Below are positions 1 through 9,000 of a DNA stretch of 11,989 nt, one piece after another. Each line of letters begins with the position of its first letter. The stretch's first letter is position 1. The DNA comes from Limnoraphis robusta CS-951 (lineage in GTDB: Bacteria; Cyanobacteriota; Cyanobacteriia; Cyanobacteriales; Microcoleaceae), in contig NZ_LATL02000018.1 in NCBI RefSeq assembly GCF_000972705.2, positions 1 to 11,989 on the forward strand. Direction: 5' to 3'. The notes under the pieces are model-generated. The model was not told the DNA's origin. It searched no databases and was given only the letters and a program-made list of their open reading frames with translations. The translations under genes were made by a program, and so were the position numbers.

Positions 1-1140
1 ATATACGCTTCTAGTACCGAACATGATAGAGGATTGCGCGTTACAGGCAGGCTTACAGACTGCCCCACAATTGAAATCATCTTCGCGCCATTGAGATCTG
101 CATCTCCTTTCCACCCACAATGACCGCACTTAAAAGTCTTGCCGCTACGGTAAGACTTTCCTTGTTTTGGGTGTATATGCAGGCATTTGTGGCAAGTTTG
201 ACTGGTATATCGAGGAGAAACAGCTACCACTTCAACCCCAACTTTTACTCCTTTGTATTCAAGAAATTGTCGAAGTTGATAGAACGCCCAACTATTAGAT
301 CTTCTGCGTTCAGTCTTGTTTCTAGGTTGAGTATTAGCTCTGTCTCTGATGCCCGTCAAATCTTCTACAGCCACACTAGCTTCAGTCTCTATAGCGCGAG
401 AAATGATTTGTTTACTTATGTTGTGGTTTACCCAGGTAAGATAATCGCTTCTCTCTACCAGATAGCCGTTTCAGGAGTCGTTTTGCTCCCTTTGTGCCTT
501 TCTTTTGAACAGAAGCCCTAACTCTAGAAAACCTATTTCTGACCTTTGTAATGTTTTCGCCGCTCCAATTAAATCCCTCGGATGTAACAGCAATATCGCG
601 GCGACCTAAGTCCACACCAATAACATTGTCTGTATTTTTGGGAGATGGAGTTTGATCTTTAATCTGGATATGGATGTAGAGTTTACCGTCTCTATGTTTT
701 GACAGAGTTGCTGATGTTGGCGTTTTTCCTTTCAGCTTCCCTATCTGATAGCTTCCTAAAATCAAGTGAACCCGCTCTCGCCCCTCTACTGTGGACAGAC
801 TAACGGTTTGATCTTTTTCCCTGTAGGAAAAAATCCTTGCGTCATAGTCTGCCGAAGTTGCTTTGAAAGTTTTAACTGGGCGTTTCTTTAAAGCGGCTGT
901 TTTGCGATTAGAAGCAACCCTGGCGCAAGCCCTGACAACGAGGTTTGCTGACAATCCAAAACACTCTCTAACAGTTTTATAAACCTCAGCTTGTATCTTA
1001 TTCTTGTTCTTGATTTTAGGATTGACGGTGCTATTTATATAGTTACAAGCATCTGCAAATTCCCCTAAAGTTAAGTCAAGCCTTTTCGCCTGTTCAGGGG
1101 TGGGTTGGATTTTGCAAACTATAGTCAACACTTGTTCCAT
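1..1140 (-). pseudogene. tnpB: IS200/IS605-family TnpB (RNA-guided nuclease), frameshifted and cut by the window edge
   Basis: TnpB proteins are RuvC-type nucleases guided by an RNA from the element's 3' end. The first frame starts at 1140 (MEQVLTIVCKIQPTPEQ) and stays open for 242 codons, ending at a TAA at 412-414. It holds the N-terminal helical part and the RuvC-I motif IGVDLGRRDIAV (Asp177). Near 442 one extra base shifts the frame. Removing it turns GREKRLSYLGKPQHK-stop into GREKRFLTWVNHNISKQ and the reading continues to the window edge. That second frame has VAVEDLTGIR (Glu codon 363-365), a zinc ribbon TCHKC (183-194) plus CGHC (117-128), and DADLNGAKM (about 81-104). All three RuvC acidic motifs are therefore present but split between two frames. 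The C-terminus lies outside the window and no tnpA is visible. A TATAAT box sits seven bases upstream of the ATG with no Shine-Dalgarno. It is most likely a recently broken gene; a sequencing error is possible. Confidence 0.9.
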
Positions 1141-1164
1141 GTTTTGATTATATCACCTAGATGA

Positions 1165-1204
1165 AAGCTTGACTTAGGCGACTAAAGTCGCTCGTGTCGA
1201 GCTT
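1165..1204. repeat. Nested palindrome at the left end of the tnpB element
   Basis: An outer pair of 9-base arms, AAGCTTGAC (1165-1173) and GTCGAGCTT (1196-1204), matches at eight of nine positions, and the odd pair is a G-T wobble. Inside it is a perfect 6-bp hairpin, GCGACT-AA-AGTCGC (1178-1191). Subterminal hairpins of this kind mark the ends of IS200/IS605 elements, where TnpA binds single-stranded DNA. It lies just upstream of the tnpB start on the opposite side from the C-terminus, so it fits the left end. The exact cleavage site was not identified. Confidence 0.6.
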
Positions 1205-1232
1205 CCTCCCCGCAATGAATCACGGGGCTTCC
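1205..1232 (-). repeat. CCCCG/CGGGG hairpin resembling an IS605 right end
   Basis: CCCCG (1208-1212) pairs with CGGGG (1223-1227) around a 10-base loop. Short direct copies of GCTTCC flank it (1201-1206 and 1227-1232). Read on the minus strand it has the layout GGAA, C-rich arm, loop, G-rich arm, GGAGGA. That is the same layout as the right end of the second tnpB remnant at 11702-11735. It could be the remaining right end of another element lying upstream of this tnpB, or simply part of the left end of the present one. Confidence 0.4.
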
Positions 1233-1625
1233 GCTAACCCCGGACTATTTCCCGTGAATTTCTAGCCAGACTGGTTCGCCAATCCGGATTCTGTGCCACA
1301 ATTAACTTAAACGCTCTGTTGGATCACAGCAGAGTCAATATCTCGTGCGAACAGTGATCAAGGACTGGGTTCTGCGACACTAAGCCTGATTTTGACAAGG
1401 TTGCATCAATTGTATAATGAGCTAGGAAAAACACCAAAAACTCATTAAAAATAGACCCTTAGATTCTCAATTTCCTGATTGTTTTTTTAATCAAAAATCC
1501 CTATTTTTTCCTTGGGGGAACATCCTATAACCCCGAAAAAGCGTTAACTAAAAATCAGAACCTTATTCCCATAGACTGCTGTTTAATTTTTAAAATGCCG
1601 ATTTTTTTAGACGATAAACCCTCCT
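1233..1625. other. Non-coding region upstream of the kinase
   Basis: About 390 bases hold no convincing gene on either strand. The first 150 bases are of mixed composition. On the minus strand they give only short broken reading frames, which might be decayed IS sequence but match nothing I recognise. The last 200 bases are AT-rich and carry the promoter at 1392-1418 and the long leader of the kinase gene. Confidence 0.6.
1392..1418 (+). promoter_or_regulatory. Predicted sigma-70-type promoter for the kinase gene
   Basis: Perfect consensus boxes TTGACA (1392-1397) and TATAAT (1413-1418) are separated by 15 bases, shorter than the usual 16-18. Transcription would start near 1425, leaving a leader of about 200 bases before the kinase start. 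The short spacer suggests a weak or activator-dependent promoter. Confidence 0.5.
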
Positions 1626-3800
1626 ATGCAAATGATTGGTCAACTTTTAGATAGACGGTATCGCATCGTTCAAATCCTCAGTTCTGGGGCCTTTGGACAA
1701 ACCTATCTTGCGGCTGATACTCGTCGTCCTGGTCATCCTCAATGTGTCGTTAAACAACTTCGTCCTCCCAATAATAATTCTAATATTCTGAAAACGGCAT
1801 TACGATTATTTGAAAAAGAAGCGGAAATCTTAGAAAAGTTAGGACGACATAATCAAATTCCTCTGCTTCTGGCTTACTTTAAAGAACACAATCATTTCTA
1901 CCTCGTAGAAGAATATATCGAAGGACATTCACTCACCAAAGAACTGGTTCCGGGTACACCTTGGCCGGAAGAAAGAGTGATCAAATTACTAGAAGAAATC
2001 TTAGAACTGCTTCTATTTGTCCATGAACAAGGGGTGATTCATCGAGATGTCAATCCCTCCAATATTATTCGCCGTCGATCTGATAAAAAATTGGTTCTGA
2101 TTGACTTTGGTTCAGTCAAAGAAGTGACTCATCAATTCTTAAATGGGAATAGTCAATCGATGCGAACTATTGCGACGGGAACCCCTTCTTATATGCCGAT
2201 TGAACAGTTTCAAGGTAATCCCCAATATAGTAGTGATCTTTACGCGGTGGGGATGATTGCCATACAAGCGGTTACCGGATTAGAAGCCTCTGATTTACCC
2301 AAATTACAAGACCCTAATCTTTCAGGGCCAGAAGATATCACTTGGCGAAATCGCGCTCGAGTCAGTGCAGGTTTTGCCAAAATTATTGATAAAATGGTAC
2401 ATCATTATTATGGGAAACGTTATGCTGCTTGTATCGATGTTATCTCCGATTTACGAAAACTAACCGGACGTTCAGACTTTACCTATGTTCCCAATTCTAG
2501 CCCATCAAACTCGGCAAAACCGATTAAAAATTGGGGTAAAATAGCCGGAGTGACGGCAACAGGTTTAGTCGGATTTTTGGTAATCTTTGGATTGATCAAA
2601 GTCTTAAATCGTCCCGATCCGGTAAAAGCCCAAGTCGCCTTTACTCAAGGGGTTGACAAACTCGAAAAAGGCAATCCAAAAGCCGCAGTCAAAACACTTT
2701 CTCAAGCGATTCATTACAACCCCAATAATTCCGAAGCCTACCGTCAACGGGGAAATGCTCACTACCAGTTGCAAGAATACCCAAAGGCAATAGAAGATTA
2801 TACCGAAGCTATTAAACTAAATCCCAACTACACAAACGCCTATTTTAATCGGGGATTAGCCCGTTATGAGACTCAAGATTTCTCCGGGGCGATCGCCGAC
2901 TATTCTAAAGTTATCGAGTTAGAACCTCAAGATGTTGATGCTTATTATAAACGAGGATTAGCTCAATATGCTCTAGAAAATTATCAAAAAGCAATAGAAG
3001 ATTATAGCGCCGCCATTCGTTTACAATCGGATAATCCTCTTGCTTATCGATCACGGGGAATCGCCCGAGTTGATGCTGGAGATTTACAAGGTGGACTTGC
3101 TGATTATACCGAAGCAATTCGACTTGATCCTGAAAATATTTTAGCTTATTATGATCGGGGAAGAACACGCTTTCATTTAGGGGATTATCAAGGCGCTCTC
3201 AGCGATTATGATCGCGCTATTGAACTCGAACCTAACAACAGCGCTGTCTATGGAAATCGCTGTAGTACCCAGATTAACCTCAGCCAACATCAAGCCGCAA
3301 TTGATGATTGTACAAAAGCCATTGAACTTGAACCGAACGCTGTGGCTTATAATAATCGCTGTGTTGCTTATTTGAATTTACAAGAACTCGACAACGGACT
3401 GGCTGACTGTACAAAAGCCATTGAACTCACACCAAAAGATCACAAAGCCTATAGTAATCGTGGAATGGTCTATGTTGCCAAACAAGATTTTGTTTCAGCG
3501 ATCGCCGATTATACAAAAGCAATAGAACTCAACCCTAATGATGCTCAATCTTACAGCAATCGGGCAGTTGCTTACTACCAACTTCAAGATTATAATCGAG
3601 CGATCGCCGATTATGTACAAGCTATTCGTCTCAAACCCGACTATGCAACAGCCTATTATGGACGGGGATTAGTCCGAGTCACTTTAGGGGATAAAAGCGG
3701 TGCAATTAATGATTTTCAACAAGCCGGACAACTCTATTTAGAACAAGGATTAACGGGAGGATATCGAGATGCTCAATATCAAATCCAACAGTTAAAATAA
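1626..3800 (+). CDS. Membrane-anchored serine/threonine protein kinase with eleven C-terminal TPRs
   Basis: A Hanks-type kinase of the cyanobacterial kinase-TPR class, 724 residues. The kinase domain spans about residues 10-280. It has the glycine loop SSGAFGQTYLA (19-29), ATP lysine K43 (VVKQL), helix-C glutamate E65, catalytic loop HRDVNPSN (139-146) with D141 and N146, DFG (160-162) and the activation segment GTPSYMPIEQ. The catalytic loop has Asn143 where most Ser/Thr kinases have Lys. A hydrophobic helix at about 306-327 follows, then eleven TPR units of about 34 residues from 336 to 720. With the kinase inside the cell, the TPR region should be outside the plasma membrane and may sense or bind a partner there. 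Substrates cannot be told from sequence. The start has no Shine-Dalgarno (CCCTCCT precedes it). The ATG at 1632 (MIGQLLDRRY) is an equally good start by comparison with relatives. It converges on the debranching gene, 26 bases away. Confidence 0.93.
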   Translation: MQMIGQLLDRRYRIVQILSSGAFGQTYLAADTRRPGHPQCVVKQLRPPNNNSNILKTALRLFEKEAEILEKLGRHNQIPLLLAYFKEHNHFYLVEEYIEGHSLTKELVPGTPWPEERVIKLLEEILELLLFVHEQGVIHRDVNPSNIIRRRSDKKLVLIDFGSVKEVTHQFLNGNSQSMRTIATGTPSYMPIEQFQGNPQYSSDLYAVGMIAIQAVTGLEASDLPKLQDPNLSGPEDITWRNRARVSAGFAKIIDKMVHHYYGKRYAACIDVISDLRKLTGRSDFTYVPNSSPSNSAKPIKNWGKIAGVTATGLVGFLVIFGLIKVLNRPDPVKAQVAFTQGVDKLEKGNPKAAVKTLSQAIHYNPNNSEAYRQRGNAHYQLQEYPKAIEDYTEAIKLNPNYTNAYFNRGLARYETQDFSGAIADYSKVIELEPQDVDAYYKRGLAQYALENYQKAIEDYSAAIRLQSDNPLAYRSRGIARVDAGDLQGGLADYTEAIRLDPENILAYYDRGRTRFHLGDYQGALSDYDRAIELEPNNSAVYGNRCSTQINLSQHQAAIDDCTKAIELEPNAVAYNNRCVAYLNLQELDNGLADCTKAIELTPKDHKAYSNRGMVYVAKQDFVSAIADYTKAIELNPNDAQSYSNRAVAYYQLQDYNRAIADYVQAIRLKPDYATAYYGRGLVRVTLGDKSGAINDFQQAGQLYLEQGLTGGYRDAQYQIQQLK
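2889..2896. repeat. HIP1 octamer GCGATCGC (one of five)
   Basis: Perfect GCGATCGC palindromes occur at 2889-2896, 3498-3505, 3600-3607, 9282-9289 and 10048-10055. All lie inside coding sequence: three in the kinase TPR region, one in the EAL domain and one in mrdA. By chance about one is expected per 65 kb. This enrichment is the known HIP1 signature of many cyanobacterial genomes and is the best lineage marker in the window. Confidence 0.85.
3309..3427 (+). repeat. Near-identical adjacent TPR units inside the kinase gene
   Basis: The 20-base string TGTACAAAAGCCATTGAACT occurs exactly at 3309-3328 and 3408-3427, 99 bases or 33 codons apart. It encodes CTKAIEL in TPR units 7 and 8. The other units encode similar protein with different codons, so this looks like a recent unit duplication or gene conversion. 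Confidence 0.75.
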
Positions 3801-3826
3801 ACCCAGTTTGCCAACAATTTCACCTC

Positions 3827-5851
3827 TTATTTATCGCTTGCTAAGATCTCGGCGTTCGGTTCTGTTAAATACCAGGCTCGTAACACTTCAGCTACTGTCC
3901 AAGCTTGAGCGGGACATCCACAGGGACGCATCGGTGCATTTCCCTCAAAAATCTCACTCATACTTCCGACACCTGCTGCCAATAAATGATCGATCAGGGG
4001 TTGTAAATACCGACGGGCTTGGGCCGGATTTTTGTAAACTCGTAGATGAGCCAGAACAAATGGCCCCATCAACCACCCCCAAACCGTACCTTGATGGTAG
4101 GCACCATCTCGTTTGAGTAGATTTCCCGTGTAAATGCCTTGATATTGGGGATCATCAGGAGCCAAACTGCGAAGCCCATAAGAAGTTAACAGTTCTTGAG
4201 CGCAAATATCAACCACTTGACGCTGACGTTTGGGGTTTAACAAACCAGCATAGGAGTTAGCACCCAAAGGAGGCAAAGAAACCGCTAAGATTTGATTGGG
4301 GCGCAAACAGGCATCATTTCCCAGAGGCGTATCGATCACATCGTAACAATATTCTGCCGCTTCATTCCAAAACCTCACAAAGCCTTTCGCCGTTTGTTGA
4401 GCCAGTTGTTGATAGTCGTCGTAGGGTTTACCGAGTTGTTGAGCAAAACGCATCATCATCTGAAGTGCATGATACCAGAGCGCATTCACTTCTATCGGTT
4501 TTCCGATACGCGGTGTGACCACCCAATCTCCGACTTTAGCATCCATCCAAGTCAGTTGAGTACCGGCTTCTCCTGCGTAGATTAAACCATCCTCTGTATC
4601 GAGGTGAATATTATAACGAGTTCCCCGTTTATACCAGTCGATAATCTCCGCTAAAATGGGAAACAGTTCTTCGATGAACGCTTGATCCCCACTGGCATCA
4701 ACATAAGCTCGAATCGCTTCAAAATACCACAGTGTCGCATCAACGGTATTATAGTCAGGCTGATCGCTGCGATCGGGAAAACGATTCGGAAGCATTCCTT
4801 GATCAACGTATTGAGCAAAGGTTCTCAAAATAGAGCGAGCCACATTCAACCGTCCCGTATACAGGGTTAAACCGGGAAGGCTAATCATCGTATCTCGCCC
4901 CCAATCCCCAAACCAAGGATAACCTGCAATAATGGTTTTACCATCAGGTTCTTCGGGAGTCGGACGATCGACAATAAACTGATCTGCCGCTAATATTAAT
5001 TGCTCAATCCAGGCGGGGGTTTTTTCAGTCAGGGATGAATTTTTAATCAGTTGTTGTTCGTATTGATGACGGGACTCAAGCGCAATTTGACCATCGAGTT
5101 GGGGATGGGGGGTGGTACTGGTGACAAAGGTGATCGACTGTCCGGCTTCTAGGGTGGTATAAAAGGTGGCACCGTGTAGATGATCCTCGACATCATCTAA
5201 GCCCCGTTCCCGTTCAACAGCTAGGTCAAAGCCATAATACCAGGGATGAGTTGCGGTTGAGATAGCCACTTTTGCCCCATCGGTTAGTAAGTAGATGGGC
5301 GTCGCCAGTTGAAAGGCTTTGATGCAAATCCCATGTTCAATGGTATCAACTTGAATCGGCCATTGATTGGCGTGGGTGTTGTGGTGGTAGTCTCGGTGAT
5401 TGACTAAGGCTCTCAGGGTGAGCGTCATCGGTTGAGTCGCACGACGGAGCGTATACTGAACGTAGGTTGTATTTTCTCCTTGCTGCATCCAAACCCGTTT
5501 TTGCAGCAGTGCGTCTGCACAGGCAAATTCCCAGGTGGGGATTGTCCCATCTAAATAAAAGCGTTCTAGATTTTTGAATCCCTCTGGATCAATTTTGCCG
5601 TCCGCCCAACGATTCGTGTAAATTGGAAACAACCGATTGTCATAGCTGACTGTCTCATCAAACTTTGCTAAGAGTAAAGTCCGACCCAAAGGTGGATGCA
5701 GAGCAGCTAATAGTAATCCGTGATATCGACGGGTTAACACGCCTGCTATTGTACCTGAAGCGTAACCACCTATCCCGTTGGTGACTAGCCATTCTCGGGA
5801 TTCAGCAGATGCCAGATCACAACAGATTTCTCGCCCAAATGTAATAATCAT
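3827..5851 (-). CDS. Glycogen debranching enzyme, amylo-alpha-1,6-glucosidase type
   Basis: A 674-residue cytoplasmic enzyme of the archaeal/bacterial debranching family (GDE_N plus GDE_C, GH133-like). It hydrolyses alpha-1,6 branch points during glycogen mobilisation and is distinct from the GH13 enzyme GlgX. The N-terminal domain (about 1-250) opens with the typical WLVTNGIGGYASGTIAG and RRYHGLLLA. The C-terminal (alpha/alpha)6 domain holds FGDWGRDTMISLPGL (about 314-328), NTVDATLWYFEA (368-379), TWMDAKVGDW (434-443) and, close to the end, SEIFEGNAP and AQAWTVAEVLRAW. The length is normal and no motif is missing. I chose the ATG at 5851 because AGGAG lies seven bases upstream. The in-frame ATG at 5872 lacks such a site and adds only MQVRRSS. 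It converges with the kinase gene and diverges from the c-di-GMP gene. Confidence 0.93.
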   Translation of the reverse strand: MIITFGREICCDLASAESREWLVTNGIGGYASGTIAGVLTRRYHGLLLAALHPPLGRTLLLAKFDETVSYDNRLFPIYTNRWADGKIDPEGFKNLERFYLDGTIPTWEFACADALLQKRVWMQQGENTTYVQYTLRRATQPMTLTLRALVNHRDYHHNTHANQWPIQVDTIEHGICIKAFQLATPIYLLTDGAKVAISTATHPWYYGFDLAVERERGLDDVEDHLHGATFYTTLEAGQSITFVTSTTPHPQLDGQIALESRHQYEQQLIKNSSLTEKTPAWIEQLILAADQFIVDRPTPEEPDGKTIIAGYPWFGDWGRDTMISLPGLTLYTGRLNVARSILRTFAQYVDQGMLPNRFPDRSDQPDYNTVDATLWYFEAIRAYVDASGDQAFIEELFPILAEIIDWYKRGTRYNIHLDTEDGLIYAGEAGTQLTWMDAKVGDWVVTPRIGKPIEVNALWYHALQMMMRFAQQLGKPYDDYQQLAQQTAKGFVRFWNEAAEYCYDVIDTPLGNDACLRPNQILAVSLPPLGANSYAGLLNPKRQRQVVDICAQELLTSYGLRSLAPDDPQYQGIYTGNLLKRDGAYHQGTVWGWLMGPFVLAHLRVYKNPAQARRYLQPLIDHLLAAGVGSMSEIFEGNAPMRPCGCPAQAWTVAEVLRAWYLTEPNAEILASDK

Positions 5852-5858
5852 GCTTGAT

Positions 5859-5863
5859 CTCCT
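5859..5863 (-). promoter_or_regulatory. Shine-Dalgarno site that fixes the debranching enzyme start
   Basis: AGGAG on the minus strand is separated by seven bases from the ATG at 5849-5851. It lies downstream of the alternative in-frame ATG at 5872, so it supports the shorter protein. Confidence 0.75.
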
Positions 5864-5961
5864 AACTTGCACTCAGTTTATCTCTCTGGTTTTCTGTCAA
5901 TCTTCTGAGGGTAATGGTTCAGTAATAAAGACTGAGTTTTTATTGTAGATGCTGATTGGGA

Positions 5962-5991
5962 CTTAAAAGAAATTCTATTTTTTCTTTTAAG
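5962..5991. repeat. 11-bp perfect inverted repeat between divergent genes
   Basis: CTTAAAAGAAA (5962-5972) and TTTCTTTTAAG (5981-5991) are perfect complements around an 8-base loop. They lie in the middle of the 247-bp region between the debranching gene (minus) and the c-di-GMP gene (plus). The repeat is about 110 bases from either start codon. It could be an operator for a dimeric regulator of one or both genes, or an AT-rich hairpin in a leader. No convincing -35/-10 pair was found on either strand here. Confidence 0.5.
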
Positions 5992-6098
5992 AGTTGTCTA
6001 GGGAGCGGTGATATTTTTTTGAACACCCAATCAACTGAAATGAGTTAAAACAGACCCAATAAAACTTCTATCTTGAACTTGTTATGATATTATAAAGT

Positions 6099-9000
6099 AT
6101 GTTAATGAATCCCAAAAATATCAAAAGAGCGATTGTAATTGGGGCAGCGAGTGGACTATTAGTGATTAGTACCACTGTAGCTCTTATTAGTTTACTTCCC
6201 CTTTATAGTCGCATCAAACAACAAGAAGAACAGAATTTATTGTTTCAGGCTGAAAAGAATGCCATTGCTCTCAATACGATTTTTCAACAAGCCAAAGAAC
6301 AAGGCTTACAGTTCGCTCAAAATCCTCAAATAATACCGATTTTTAACGCCTCCGATGAAACTTTACAAGGGTCTAATAACTTAGAAAGTATTCGCACGAC
6401 ACTTGAAAAAGATCTCAATCAATTTAGGGTCGGAATTCTCTATATAAATTCTCAAAATCAAAATAAAATTGAGGTAGGTAAAGCTATTCCTCCTGAAGTT
6501 TTGAATCTTTTAAATACTTCCTCTACTTCCTCTCAAATCAAGCTCTTTTGGATCGATCAAGATTTTTACTTTACGGTTGCAAATCCAGTAATCGCTTCAA
6601 CAAAAATTGCAACAAATATTACTCTATTTCGATTGCCTAAACTTGAAAATTTGACAGATTGTACTCAATTTTCAAGAGCTTGTCACACGATTTTGGGCAT
6701 CCGACAACCGCAAAAAACAGAATCATTTTTTCCTTTAGATAAGCGGGAATATAAATCCAATCATCTCCTGCTAGAAGATGAGTCTATTAAGATTGCGATT
6801 GAAAAAGCAATTCAAGGTGAAACCGGGGCATTATGGTGTAAACAATGTGACTATTTTATTGGTTATAGTCCAGTTCCAAGCATTAATGGAAGTTTTATAG
6901 TAGCTACGGGTAAAATTCAACTTTATTCTTCTATTTACCAACAATTTTTAACCGTTGCTGGTACAATTGTAATTTTAATTGGACTGGGAACGCTAGGAAT
7001 TGTGTTAATCTTGCGTCCCCTGACGAATAAAATGCAAACCGAAATTTTTGAACGTCAAAAAGCCGAAATCGCCTTACGCAAAGAAAAAGACTTTAATCAA
7101 ACTCTCTTTCATGCAAATCCAGCTTTTCTTATTGTGCTTGATCCCGAAGGAAAAATCAAATTAATGAATGATGCGATGCTGAGTGCTTTAGGTTATACCC
7201 TAGAAGAAGTTCGGGGTACAGATTATTTAGCAACCTTTGTTCCTCGAAAAGATAAAGACTCTTTACCTTGGGTATTTGAGTTAATGATTCATCGCCGACT
7301 TCCCATCCGAACTGAAGAAAAAGTCTTAACAAAAAATGGCAAGGAAATTATTGTAGAATGGTATGGTCGGGCAGTTTTTAACTCAGAAACCGACGAATAT
7401 GAACACTTTTTAGGTGCAGGACTTGATATCACTGAACGCAAGCAAGTTGAAGAAGAATTGCAACTCCTTCAACGCATTACAAAAGCCGTGAGTGTGGCTT
7501 CAGATTTTGACTCAGCGATTGATGTAGCCTTGCATTTAGTTTGTGAAACAACCGGTTGGGAATTTGGCGAGGCTTGGGTACCGAACCCCGAACAAACTTA
7601 TTTAGAATACAGTTCAGTCGGTTATGGAAACACAGCCAATGCTACAGCATTTCGTCAGGAAAGTCATAGCCTCAGATTTGCACTGAATGAAGGATTACCG
7701 GGGCGAGTTTGGTTTTCTCAAAAACCCGAGTGGATTCCTGATATTTCTCGAGAAGCGGAAATTCAATTTCCTCGCAGTTCAATTGCCAATCAATATGAAT
7801 TTAGAGCCGGATTTGGTGTGCCAATTTTGGCAAATAATCAAGTGCTAGCTGTATTGATATTTTTAATGTCTATTCCCAAAAATGAAGACAAGCGTTTAGT
7901 TGAACTGATTTCTTCTGTTGCCACCCAACTGGGGGCTGTGTTTCAACGCAAGCAAGCTGAGGCGAAATATCGAAATATCTTCAAAAATGCTGTTGAAGGT
8001 ATTTTTCAGATGAATTTAGAAGGCGAATATACCAGCGTTAATCCAGCATTAGCAAAAATATTAGGTTATGATTCTCCCGAAAACCTAATTCAAAATCAAG
8101 CAAATCTCCAAGCAATTTACCTTGATGATAAACAATATTTTAAGTTGATTCAACGCTTAAATGAACAAGCTGAAGTCTGCAATTTTGAATCTCAAGTTTA
8201 TCGCCGGGATGGACGTTTAATCTGGATTTTACAAAATGTAAGAGCTATTTATAGTCCCAGAGGAAAACGAGTAATTTTCTATGAAGGCTCTGTGATTGAT
8301 ATTACTAATCTTAAGAAAACCGAGGCAAAATTACGTTATAGTGCCTCTCACGATGCCCTGACAGACTTATGGAATCGGGCTTTTTTCATGCAAAAACTCA
8401 GACAGTCTATTCAATCTATTCATGAACAGCCTGATCACACCTTTTCAGTTTTATTTTTAGATTTAGATGGGTTTAAATTGATTAATGATAGCTTAGGTCA
8501 TGCGATGGGAGATCTATTACTGATTGAAATTAGTAAGCGTCTGAAAAACTGTATTCGTGGTGGTGATATTTTGTCTCGATTAGGAGGTGATGAATTTACA
8601 ATTTTGTTAGAAAATATTTCGGATCTTAGTGAAACCAAAGAAATTGCTTCCCGAGTATTAAAAGCCTTGAATAAACCGTTTACCCTCCAAGGTCATCAAG
8701 TCTTTATCGGGACCAGTATTGGTATCGTTCAAGCAACCTCTGACTATCACTTCCCTCCAGAGATTTTGAGAGATGCAGATACTGCTATGTATCGCGCTAA
8801 ACAGCAGGGAAAAGGATGTGCTGTTATTTTTGATGCCGCGATGCGAACAGATACTTTGAGGCGTTTACAAATTCAAACGGATTTACGATGGGCAATTGAA
8901 CGAGAAGAATTTCAACTTTACTATCAACCCATTATCGAATTGAGTACCCGTAAAATAGCAGGATTTGAAGCTTTATTGCGCTGGGATCATCCCAAAGAAG

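Noticed and set aside
120..521. Open frame of 133 codons on the plus strand
   Set aside because: It lies opposite the tnpB C-terminal half, whose motifs are recognisable, and has no family features of its own.
1260..1390. Possible second TnpB tail on the minus strand (short frames such as VNCGTESGLANQSG)
   Set aside because: Only about 15-25 codons in each frame, with stops on both sides and no recognisable motif. Position next to the right-end-like hairpin is suggestive but not enough.
1499..1545. GGGG...CCCC stem as a terminator between the IS region and the kinase
   Set aside because: The stem is only four pairs with a 12-base loop and no following T run.
5875..5900. TTGACA and TAAACT on the minus strand as a debranching-enzyme promoter
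   Set aside because: The spacer is only 14 bases, the -10 is poor, and transcription would start almost on the Shine-Dalgarno site.
6073..6096. TTGAAC and TATAAA as the promoter of the c-di-GMP gene
   Set aside because: Spacing is 12 bases. A start from this -10 would fall beyond the ATG at 6099, so it could only serve the ATG at 6105 as a leaderless message.
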